DNA of 5,083 nucleotides from an uncultured Muribaculaceae bacterium (GCA_910586565.1 CAJUIT010000040.1:1-5083); one strand, 5' to 3'. Positions 1 to 5,083 are shown, counted from the first letter of the stretch. The notes: a model not told the origin generated them from the letters alone. A program made the numbers and translations.

Positions 1-43
1 TTGTAGGTAACAATGACTTACAACGATTTCATCCTACTTTTTT
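1..43 (+). repeat. Weak dyad and T-run at left edge
   Basis: Positions 1-8 (TTGTAGGT) and 16-23 (ACTTACAA) are inverted repeats matching at 7 of 8 positions. In addition, GTAGG at 3-7 can pair with CCTAC at 33-37, which is followed directly by six T (38-43). This could be the tail of a terminator for a rightward gene lying off the left edge, or a small recombination or operator dyad. The arms are short and the loop of the second pairing is long, so the call is weak. The rest of 44-144 shows no gene and no convincing signal. Confidence 0.2.
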
Positions 44-144
44 ACAATTAGGCCAAATTTTGTTATTTTCAGTGGGCTGGCAATATTAGTTGGGATTGTG
101 TCGGTAGGGGGTGCTGATTGCGGGGAAGAGGGGTTAGAATGAAA

Positions 145-188
145 CCTGCCGGCACTCCGCGGTGTAGGATGCGGGGAGTGCCGGCAGG
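145..188 (-). terminator. Probable terminator of the leftward HTH gene
   Basis: A perfect 14-bp inverted repeat (145-158 with 175-188, arm CCTGCCGGCACTCC) encloses a 16-nt loop. It starts 30 bp beyond the stop codon of the leftward HTH gene. Read leftward, the stem is followed by TTTCATTCT, a short and poor T-tract, so it is either a modest intrinsic terminator or a 3'-end stabilising hairpin. The GC-rich stem stands out from its surroundings. Position and perfection favour a transcript 3' end. Confidence 0.55.
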
Positions 189-215
189 CTTCCAATCTTC
201 CGGGTTGGGAAGGGA

Positions 216-236
216 TTCTCAGATTTCAGCTGAGAA
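216..236. repeat. Small dyad over the HTH gene stop codon
   Basis: TTCTCAG (216-222) and CTGAGAA (230-236) are perfect 7-bp inverted arms separated by 7 nt. The leftward gene's TGA stop (complement of 219-221) lies inside the left arm. It may be a small transcript-end hairpin working with the larger stem at 145-188, or simply chance. Confidence 0.3.
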
Positions 237-503
237 GGGTGAGCGAGGTTTTGAGAAACCGCACGCATGCTGATAATCGGAGAAAAAGTCATGGTTGAGT
301 GCCATGGCTATCCGACAGAGCAGTTCGGTGTCGATGCTCCCTTTCCGGAGGATTTTGTAAACATTGGTACGGTCGCAGCAGATTTCGCGCGCGAGCCAGG
401 ACGCAGGGCGTCGTTGGCGTCGCAACTCGTTGCTGATGAGTGAACCGATGTGAACTTTAATGCCACATTCTTCGGTTCGAGTTAAAACTGGCGGTTGGTC
501 CAT
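219..503 (-). CDS. Small helix-turn-helix (XRE-like) DNA-binding protein, 94 aa
   Basis: The protein resembles the short XRE-type HTH proteins common in Bacteroidales. It presumably binds DNA in the cytoplasm as a transcription factor; its target is unknown. Residues 18-74 form the HTH region: a first helix around ISNELRRQRR (23-32), a second helix starting at W36-L37-A38, and the likely recognition helix C43-DRTNVYKIL (44-52), then an SIDTELLCRIAMALNHDFF segment (56-74) that closes the fold. The remaining 20 residues look unstructured. I chose the ATG at 503 because the 38 residues upstream (open to 617) are low in domain character and would cover the predicted promoter and leader. No Shine-Dalgarno is visible, as is usual in Bacteroidetes. 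It is divergent from the Crp/Fnr-like regulator. HTH assignment is confident; role is inference. Confidence 0.8.
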   Translation of the reverse strand: MDQPPVLTRTEECGIKVHIGSLISNELRRQRRPASWLAREICCDRTNVYKILRKGSIDTELLCRIAMALNHDFFSDYQHACGFSKPRSPFSAEI

Positions 504-544
504 GATTGAAACAAGAGTTGATGAAGTGGTAAAAAGCGGATTGT

Positions 545-582
545 GGAGAGGGTGCTGAATGTGCTGAGGCACTGCACTCTCC
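545..582 (-). promoter_or_regulatory. Leader hairpin of the leftward HTH mRNA
   Basis: Read leftward, the segment starts GGAGAGTGC and ends GCACCCTCTCC. The outer GGAGAG/CTCTCC arms (577-582 with 545-550) pair perfectly and TGC/GCA continues the stem after a 2-nt bulge. A nested alternative, GTGC-CTCA-GCAC, is also possible. The -7 box at 588-595 would place the transcription start near 580, so the hairpin would sit at the very 5' end of the mRNA, about 40 nt before the ATG. This could protect the mRNA or affect its expression; the role is inference. Confidence 0.4.
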
Positions 583-587
583 GATTG

Positions 588-618
588 CAAAATTAATAAA
601 TTCCCGGGAGTGAACAAG
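588..618 (-). promoter_or_regulatory. Bacteroidetes-type promoter for the leftward HTH gene
   Basis: On the minus strand TAATTTTG (595 to 588) fits the Bacteroidetes -7 consensus TAnnTTTG exactly. CTTG (618 to 615), a 3-of-4 match to the -33 TTTG box, lies 19 bp upstream, which is the expected spacing. The expected start is around 580, giving a leader of roughly 75-80 nt before the ATG at 503. It supports the shorter start choice for the gene. Confidence 0.6.
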
Positions 619-639
619 GGTGTTGAAAGGTGGATAAAG

Positions 640-657
640 TCTTAACAATCATTAAGA
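640..657. promoter_or_regulatory. Possible operator dyad
   Basis: TCTTAA (640-645) and TTAAGA (652-657) are perfect 6-bp inverted arms with a 6-nt spacer. The site lies between the two divergent promoters, about 22 bp upstream of the leftward -33 box. Its symmetry and place suit a dimeric regulator such as the adjacent Crp/Fnr-like protein, but a dyad of this size in AT-rich DNA can easily arise by chance. Confidence 0.25.
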
Positions 658-747
658 TTGCGTTAAAAAGAGTTGAAAAATCTGTTGCAGATAATTAAAA
701 TGTGTGTGTTGAAGCCCGGATGTGGGGCGCAATTGAAAAAGAATAAT

Positions 748-755
748 TAATTTTG
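748..755 (+). promoter_or_regulatory. Putative -7 box for the Crp/Fnr-like gene
   Basis: TAATTTTG matches TAnnTTTG exactly and faces the regulator gene. It would start transcription near 762, about 118 nt before the ATG at 880. The -33 partner is poor: TGTG at 721-724 is the nearest candidate and lies 23 bp away. The surrounding 10-mer ATTAATTTTG (746-755) is the same as the one in the leftward promoter. Confidence 0.4.
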
Positions 756-879
756 AACACTTGATTTGGATTGTTTGGAATTACGATTAAGGTGCTGTGA
801 CCCCTAAGTGACTTAAAAAGTGCCGGTTCCAAATTATTTCCGGTCGGAGTGTTCGCAGGTGTTATTACAGTTTCACCCA

Positions 880-1584
880 ATGATTGACAATATCGACAAG
901 CTTAAGCGTTTTCTGGCGCTTGAGGCGAAATATCAGCTGAGCGACGCGCTGTTCGATGAGTTTCTGAACGGCGGGGAGGTTGTGTGTCTCAACACCTACG
1001 AGCCGATGATTGATGCGGGGAGCTGCAACCCCGATGTTTTTGTGGTGAAGGAGGGGCTAATCCGCGGCACTTATCTCGATAAAAATGCCGAGAAAACGGC
1101 CGGTTTCGCGCTTCCGGGCTCGTTGTTGATTTCGTTTCATTGTTATTATGGCGGCGAGCCCTCCTATTATCGCTATGAGGCGTGCTGCCAAACCGAGGTT
1201 GTGAGAATCCCAAAGGCGCATTTCGACGGTTTGATTGCCCGTTCGCATGAGTTCGCCCTGTGGGTGATGAGTGCCAACCAAAACCAGTTATATTATAATG
1301 AGTTCCGCAACCGGCTGCTGAGTGGCGATGCCAAAAGTCGCTTCGCGCAACTCACCCGCAGGTGGTCGGAGATTATCCCCGACGTTCCCTCATCGGTTAT
1401 CGCATCGAATCTCGGCGTTGATGCCCGCCATTATGCCAAGGTGAAGAGCGAGATGTATGCCAGATGGAAAACCATTCTCCCTACCGTGCCGTCGAAAATC
1501 ATTGCATCCTATCTGGGCATAACGGAGCAGCATCTGAGCAAGATTAAGCGGGAGATGCTTCGCGACATTGAGGGTGCGTCATAA
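880..1584 (+). CDS. Crp/Fnr-family-like transcriptional regulator with duplicated HTH, 234 aa
   Basis: The N-terminal part (about 15-125) has the look of a cyclic-nucleotide-binding-type beta barrel as in Bacteroidetes Crp/Fnr proteins: DVFVVKEGLIRGTY (52-65), then an ALPGS turn and a LISFHCYYGGEPSYYRYEA stretch ending in paired cysteines C102-C103. I do not see the arginine-containing phosphate-binding cassette of true cAMP receptors, so the ligand is unknown and cAMP unlikely. A long linker helix leads to the DNA-binding end. There the usual P-x-VPS-x-x-IAS-x-LG motif occurs twice, at 161-192 and 195-226 (17 of 32 residues identical), where family members normally have one. I chose ATG 880 over the in-frame GTG at 820 because the domain begins soon after it. 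No Shine-Dalgarno is seen. The last serine codon and stop lie in a repeat element starting at 1578. Family confident; target genes unknown. Confidence 0.82.
   Translation: MIDNIDKLKRFLALEAKYQLSDALFDEFLNGGEVVCLNTYEPMIDAGSCNPDVFVVKEGLIRGTYLDKNAEKTAGFALPGSLLISFHCYYGGEPSYYRYEACCQTEVVRIPKAHFDGLIARSHEFALWVMSANQNQLYYNEFRNRLLSGDAKSRFAQLTRRWSEIIPDVPSSVIASNLGVDARHYAKVKSEMYARWKTILPTVPSKIIASYLGITEQHLSKIKREMLRDIEGAS
1360..1557 (+). repeat. Tandem duplication of the HTH-coding segment
   Basis: Codons 161-192 (1360-1455) and 195-226 (1462-1557) encode two versions of the same 32-residue unit, offset by 34 codons (102 bp). Shared residues are R-W, I, P, V-P-S, I-A-S, L-G, H, K, K and E-M, 17 of 32 in all. 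The second copy (IASYLGITEQHLSKIK) is nearer the usual family sequence; the first (IASNLGVDARHYAKVK) has diverged. The duplication therefore looks old. Confidence 0.75.
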
Positions 1585-1688
1585 CGGCTCGTCTGGGTCG
1601 TCGCTTGCGGGATTCGGTCTCGGTCACGTACTTCAGTACGCTCCCATCGACCTCACCCACAAGCTCCTACCATCCAAACCATTCTGAC
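1578..1688 (+). repeat. Palindromic intergenic repeat element, copy 1 (complete)
   Basis: This 111-bp element runs from GTCATAACGG to CCATTCTGAC, and those ends are imperfect inverted repeats of each other. Inner paired segments are GCTTGCGGG (1603-1611) with CCCACAAGC (1655-1663), GGTC (1616-1619) with GACC (1649-1652), and a central CGTACT-TC-AGTACG (1627-1640). The first 51 bp recur at 5033-5083 with a single C/T difference (1585 against 5040). It carries no credible gene; a 60-codon open frame starting inside it is not protein-like. The element covers the last codon and TAA stop of the upstream regulator. It could be a MITE-like or REP-like element, or a structured transcript end. I do not recognise a named family. 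Confidence 0.75.
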
Positions 1689-1912
1689 AACACCCTCACC
1701 ATCCGGATTAAAGCGATGGGGCGTGTCATAATTTCGCATTTTTTGACTCATCTATTTGAAAATTCTGAGAAGTCATTTAAAAATTAATTTAGATTAAGTC
1801 ACAATTAAATTTTTTAGATTTATTTTGCGGTTAGCATGACACCCTATACCTTACTGCAGGTGGTGCCGGCTCAATTTTCACAATTCAAAACGATCATTAT
1901 ACTTTCCGAAAC
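1585..1912. other. Intergenic region before the secreted-protein gene
   Basis: The first third (to 1688) is the palindromic repeat. The remainder, 1689-1912, is AT-rich from about 1735 to 1830 and should contain the promoter and leader of the secreted-protein gene. The 8-mer TTTAGATT occurs twice in direct orientation (1788-1795 and 1813-1820). No tRNA, riboswitch or other RNA gene was recognised, and no T-tract terminator for the upstream regulator is apparent. Confidence 0.5.
1815..1827 (+). promoter_or_regulatory. Weak candidate -7 region for the secreted-protein gene
   Basis: TAGATTTA (1815-1822) and the overlapping TTATTTTG (1820-1827) each match TAnnTTTG at all but one consensus position. 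No good -33 TTTG lies at the usual spacing; TTTA at 1788-1791 is 23 bp upstream of the first. If used, the leader would be about 80-90 nt. AT-rich DNA gives such matches often. Confidence 0.22.
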
Positions 1913-4900
1913 ATGACTACACCCAAAAGAACATTGAAGCTGCTTGTTTCCATGCTTGCAGCATCGTCGGTGGTTGCCAATGCCGCCGGGGTTGACTGGC
2001 GTGAGACGTTCGACACCGCCGAATCGTTTGCGGCGTTCACGGTTATCAATGCCAACAACGACGGCAAGAAGTGGGAATATTCGGCCTATAACAAATGGGC
2101 GCGCATGACCTACAATGATGAAATGGCGATGGACGACTGGCTTATCACTCCCGGGTTTGAACTTACCCCGGGTGTTTACAAGTTCTCGCTCGATGCCAAA
2201 AACTACATGGATGCAGAGAAGTTTGAGGTGTTTGCAGGTTCAGGAAACAGCGTTGCCGACATGACGCAGACGGTGATTGAGAAAACCACAGTCAGCAAGC
2301 GCGCAATGGAAACTTTCACCGGTGAATTCACGGTGACAGAGGCCGGAACGTGGTATGTGGGTATTCACGCATGCAGCGATGCCGGCACTCTCTATCTCGA
2401 TGTTGATAACCTTTCGCTCACCCGCGGTGTCAATCCCGGGTCGCCTGTGGCGGTTGCCTACCTCGCAGTGACGGCCGATGCCTCAGGTTTGGCCGAGGTG
2501 ACTGTTACATGCACACTTCCCGCTGTAGATGCCGCAGGAAATGTTCTCACCGCCCTCGACAAGGTGGAGGTGCTCTGCGACAATGAGGTTGTTGCCTCTG
2601 AGGCCGGAAGCCCCGCTGCCGCATTCAACTGGGTGCATGCTGAGGCTCCGCTCGGCCGCCACACCTACACCGTGGTTGCCTACGCCGGTGGCGAACGTGG
2701 TGCCGAAGTCTCGCAGGAGGTGTTCACCGGCCCCAATGTTCCGGGCAATATTCCCTACCTTGCCGTTGGTGAATTCAATCCCGGCGAGGTAACCGTTCGC
2801 TGGCGTTGCCCCGAAACGGATGTCGACGGCAACCCGCTCAACCCCGACCTTGTTACCTTCAAGGTTGTGCGCTATGAAGTGATGGAAGGGAGCCTCTACT
2901 ATGAGGAGGATATCGAGGAGGCCGAGAATGTGACCGGCACTGAGTTTGTTCACCGTGCCGTTGCCGCCGGCGATCCGCAAATCTACACCGCCTACGGTGT
3001 GTATGCCCAGACAACCGCAGGCCGTTCAGCCGCAGCCAAAACCCCGCTTTTCCCCGTGGGCACAAGCTATGAGGTTCCGTTCAAGGAATCGTTTGACGGA
3101 GGTGCGGCCACAACGCTGTTCCGTTCGGAAACAGTTAAATATTATCAGGTTACCCCGATGTGGGATGCTGTGAATGACACACAGTCGGACATCAAGTCGC
3201 GTGACAACGATTTCGGTTACCTCGCCATGATGGGTGAGCATGCCGACGACTGCGCCCGTTTCTACAGCGGAAAAATCGACCTCAAAGGTGTGGCGTCGCC
3301 GCAGCTGTCGTTCTACGTTTATAACTACTTCAACGGTTCCAACACCCCCGACCTCAACACATTCGAGGTGTATGTGAACGGCGGAAACGGCACTTTCGAA
3401 TTCCAGAAAGAGTTCGTTATCAACGACCTACCCGCCAACGGGTGGAACCGCGTGACCGTTCCCCTCGATGCGTTCAAGGATAAAACCATTCAGTTTGCAT
3501 TCTCCGTGACGGTGAAAAACTACATGAGCATCCCGGTTGACTGCATTGAAATCAAGGATGCCGTTGCCACCAACCTTGCCGCCGTTGCCGTGGAGGCACC
3601 AGAAAAGGTGACTGCCGGTGCTCCCTTCACCGTGAACGTGGTTGTGGAGAACCTCGGCACAACCGAAGCTTCAGGCTACAAGGTTGAGCTTTACCGCGAC
3701 GGTGAGTTGATTGAAACCCTCCCCGGTGAGGCCATCGCTCCCGACTGCCGCGGCACTGTGGCATTCACCCACATTGCAAGCGTGTTTGGCGCCGACAACG
3801 CCACCTTCAGCGCCCGCGTTGTTATTGACGGTGATGCCGACGAAGCCGACAACAGCACCGACGAGCTGGCCGTTGCCATTGTTTCGCCCACACATCCCGT
3901 GCCCGCCGCACTCACCGGTGAGGCCGACGGCGACGCGATTGTGTTGAGCTGGACTGCTCCCGATTTCAACAGCGCCATTCCCGATGCCGTTACCGATGAT
4001 TTTGAAAGCTACGAATCATTTGCAACCGGCAGCGCCGGCGGATGGAAGTTTGTCGATGCCGACGGTGCCCCTGTGGGCAAACTCACCGACATTGCGTTCC
4101 CCAACGTCACCATTGAAGGGGCGAGCGCATCGTTCTGGGTGATGGATTCCAACCTTGAGGGTCTCAACAACCTGTTTGAGGCTCGTTCGGGGAGCCGTTA
4201 TCTCGCGCAGATGTTCAACGCCGACGCATCGGGTTGCGACGACTGGGCAATCTCACCGGTTCTTTTCGGAGGTGAACAGACCATCAGTTTCTATGCCAAA
4301 GGCTACTCGGTGTATGCCTATGAGCAATTTGAGGTTCTTTATTCAACAACAGGCACCGAGATTGCCGATTTCAAGCTGATTGAAAAAGTTGAGAAAGTGT
4401 CGAACTCGTGGACCCGCTTTGAGTTCACTCTCCCCGACGGTGCTCTCTATTTCGCAATCCGTTGCACATCGGTTGACTGCTACATGCTCTTTGTTGATGA
4501 TGTGACCTATATTCCCGGCTCGGGGGCTGCGGTTCTTAACCTCGCCGGTTACAATGTTTACCGCAACAACGATAAGCTCAACGCCGAACCGGTGGCTACC
4601 CCCACGTTCCGCGACGAAGCAGTGCCTGACGGCACCCACTCCTACAAGGTGACAGCTCTCTACGACCGTGGCGAGTCGCTCCCCTCGGAGGAATATGTAA
4701 CCACCGTGAGCGGTGTTGAATCGGTTTCCGTAGCCGATGTTGCAGCGGTTAAGGTTGAAGGGCTCACAGGGGAGATTGCCGTGACATCGCCCCGCGGAAC
4801 AGCTGTGGCAGTGTTTGGTGCCGACGGCTCGGCCCGCGCCTCGTTCATAGCCAACGGCAACGACCGCATCGCCCTTGCGCGTGGCATCTATCTGGTGAAA

Positions 4901-4936
4901 GTGGGCACCGCCGCTTTCAAGGTAGCTGTAAAGTAA
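1913..4936 (+). CDS. Secreted multidomain choice-of-anchor J / Fn3 / CARDB protein with T9SS-like tail, 1007 aa
   Basis: This is an exported, probably surface-bound protein. Residues 1-24 or 25 are a Sec signal peptide (KRTLK, hydrophobic LLVSMLAASSVV, cleavage after A-N-A); there is no lipobox cysteine. Domains I infer in order: choice-of-anchor J (cleaved-adhesin-like) 27-172 with DDWLITP at 74-80; two Fn3-like beta domains about 176-272 and 281-385; a second anchor-J/MAM-like domain 388-549, without the DDW motif; a CARDB-like domain 554-657; an Fn3 start 664-683 interrupted by a third anchor-J domain 693-867 with DDWAISP at 776-782, then the Fn3 remainder 877-930; and a Por/type IX secretion-like C-terminal domain about 934-1007 with GIYLVK (991-996), ending KVAVK. 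These modules usually serve adhesion or glycan and protein binding; I see no catalytic domain. It stands alone between a repeat-bearing intergenic region and a strong terminator. The ATG precedes the signal peptide directly; no Shine-Dalgarno is visible. Confidence 0.88.
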   Translation: MTTPKRTLKLLVSMLAASSVVANAAGVDWRETFDTAESFAAFTVINANNDGKKWEYSAYNKWARMTYNDEMAMDDWLITPGFELTPGVYKFSLDAKNYMDAEKFEVFAGSGNSVADMTQTVIEKTTVSKRAMETFTGEFTVTEAGTWYVGIHACSDAGTLYLDVDNLSLTRGVNPGSPVAVAYLAVTADASGLAEVTVTCTLPAVDAAGNVLTALDKVEVLCDNEVVASEAGSPAAAFNWVHAEAPLGRHTYTVVAYAGGERGAEVSQEVFTGPNVPGNIPYLAVGEFNPGEVTVRWRCPETDVDGNPLNPDLVTFKVVRYEVMEGSLYYEEDIEEAENVTGTEFVHRAVAAGDPQIYTAYGVYAQTTAGRSAAAKTPLFPVGTSYEVPFKESFDGGAATTLFRSETVKYYQVTPMWDAVNDTQSDIKSRDNDFGYLAMMGEHADDCARFYSGKIDLKGVASPQLSFYVYNYFNGSNTPDLNTFEVYVNGGNGTFEFQKEFVINDLPANGWNRVTVPLDAFKDKTIQFAFSVTVKNYMSIPVDCIEIKDAVATNLAAVAVEAPEKVTAGAPFTVNVVVENLGTTEASGYKVELYRDGELIETLPGEAIAPDCRGTVAFTHIASVFGADNATFSARVVIDGDADEADNSTDELAVAIVSPTHPVPAALTGEADGDAIVLSWTAPDFNSAIPDAVTDDFESYESFATGSAGGWKFVDADGAPVGKLTDIAFPNVTIEGASASFWVMDSNLEGLNNLFEARSGSRYLAQMFNADASGCDDWAISPVLFGGEQTISFYAKGYSVYAYEQFEVLYSTTGTEIADFKLIEKVEKVSNSWTRFEFTLPDGALYFAIRCTSVDCYMLFVDDVTYIPGSGAAVLNLAGYNVYRNNDKLNAEPVATPTFRDEAVPDGTHSYKVTALYDRGESLPSEEYVTTVSGVESVSVADVAAVKVEGLTGEIAVTSPRGTAVAVFGADGSARASFIANGNDRIALARGIYLVKVGTAAFKVAVK

Positions 4937-4962
4937 ATTAGAAAGTAAGCGTTCTACGAAAA

Positions 4963-5034
4963 ACACACTTAAATCAACTCAAAAACCGACTGTGCCGAGC
5001 GGCACAGTCGGTTTTTGAGTTGATTTAAGTGTGT
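4963..5034. terminator. Strong bidirectional terminator, perfect 34-bp inverted repeat
   Basis: Arms 4963-4996 and 5001-5034 are perfectly complementary over 34 bp, with a GAGC loop (4997-5000). The core, AAAAACCGACTGTGCC facing GGCACAGTCGGTTTTT, is a classic rho-independent terminator that works in both directions because A and T runs flank the GC stem. It starts 26 bp after the stop of the secreted-protein gene. The extra 18 bp of outer pairing beyond the A/T core is unusually long for a terminator. Its last two bases are also the first two of the second repeat-element copy. Confidence 0.88.
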
Positions 5035-5083
5035 CATAATGGCTCGTCTGGGTCGTCGCTTGCGGGATTCGGTCTCGGTCACG
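5033..5083 (+). repeat. Palindromic repeat element, copy 2 (cut by window end)
   Basis: These 51 bases match 1578-1628 at 50 positions, same orientation. The one change is T at 5040 against C at 1585. The copy stops only because the window ends, just inside the central palindrome. Its left neighbour here is the terminator hairpin, quite unlike the coding sequence to the left of copy 1, so GTCATAA is the likely left boundary of the mobile or repeated unit. Confidence 0.8.

Larger units (their letters stand above)
504..879. other. Divergent intergenic region between two regulator genes
   Basis: This 376-bp region separates the leftward HTH gene from the rightward Crp/Fnr-like gene. It holds a leftward promoter (588-618), a leader hairpin (545-582), a 6-bp-arm dyad (640-657) and a rightward -7 box (748-755). 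It is AT-rich between about 630 and 800. Longer open frames crossing it (a leftward extension to 617 and a GTG-started rightward extension from 820) look like upstream read-through, not coding sequence. No RNA gene was recognised. Confidence 0.6.

Noticed and set aside
1..218. CRISPR array, tRNA or riboswitch in the intergenic regions
   Set aside because: No regularly spaced repeats, cloverleaf or recognisable aptamer core were seen in 1-218, 504-879 or 1585-1912.
504..617. 38-residue N-terminal extension of the small HTH protein
   Set aside because: It overlaps the predicted promoter and leader hairpin, and its composition is unlike the HTH domain, so the ATG at 503 is preferred.
820..879. 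GTG-started 20-residue extension of the Crp/Fnr-like regulator
   Set aside because: GTG is a poorer start than the ATG at 880, and the domain begins naturally after the ATG.
1578..1688. Repeat element as intrinsic terminator of the regulator
   Set aside because: It can fold, but no T-tract follows the stem on the plus strand, and the plus-strand RNA has several C-A mismatches.
1723..1732. GTGTCATAAT, the same 10-mer as at the start of repeat copy 2 (5031-5040)
   Set aside because: Similarity stops after ten bases; shared 10-mers are expected by chance within 5 kb, so it is not called a third repeat copy.
1605..1787. 60-codon rightward open frame after the regulator
   Set aside because: It starts inside the palindromic repeat and runs into AT-rich leader DNA; the Ser/Thr/His-rich product has no domain character.
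2483..2980. 165-codon leftward open frame
   Set aside because: Antisense shadow of the Fn3-like region of the large gene; no signal, motif or ribosome-binding context.
4343..4966. 207-codon leftward open frame opposite the end of the secreted-protein gene
   Set aside because: It is the shadow of a GC-rich coding frame; the sense frame has a signal peptide, domains and tail, whereas this product looks like none and enters from the terminator side without a promoter.

Overview
This window looks like chromosomal DNA from a gut Bacteroidales bacterium, most likely a Muribaculaceae-type genome. That placement is inferred from protein style and signals and was not tested by any search. Three things support it: promoter boxes of the Bacteroidetes form TAnnTTTG, starts without a clear Shine-Dalgarno sequence, and a large exported protein built from choice-of-anchor J, Fn3-like and CARDB-like modules ending in a type IX secretion (Por)-like tail.

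Layout: positions 1-218 hold no gene, but contain a weak dyad at the left edge and a strong 14-bp hairpin (145-188) that probably ends the leftward gene. A 94-aa helix-turn-helix protein is encoded leftward (503 to 219). A 376-bp divergent intergenic region follows, carrying a well-formed leftward promoter, a leader hairpin that begins about where transcription should start, and a rightward -7 box identical to the leftward one. A Crp/Fnr-like regulator (880-1584) is encoded rightward; its C-terminal DNA-binding unit appears twice in tandem. Its stop codon lies inside a 111-bp imperfectly palindromic repeat element (1578-1688). A 328-bp intergenic region leads into a 1007-aa secreted multidomain protein (1913-4936), which ends 26 bp before a perfect 34-bp inverted repeat that acts as a terminator. 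A second copy of the repeat element starts at the edge of that terminator and runs off the window (50 of 51 bases identical to the first copy).

How the parts may work together: the two small regulators are divergently arranged and may be co-regulated or cross-regulate. Whether either controls the secreted protein is unknown. The secreted protein has its own leader and terminator and appears monocistronic; no catalytic domain is visible, so an adhesive or scaffold role at the cell surface is the modest inference. The items most worth following up are the duplicated HTH in the regulator, the palindromic repeat flanking the secreted-protein gene in direct orientation, and the very long perfect hairpin touching the second repeat copy.
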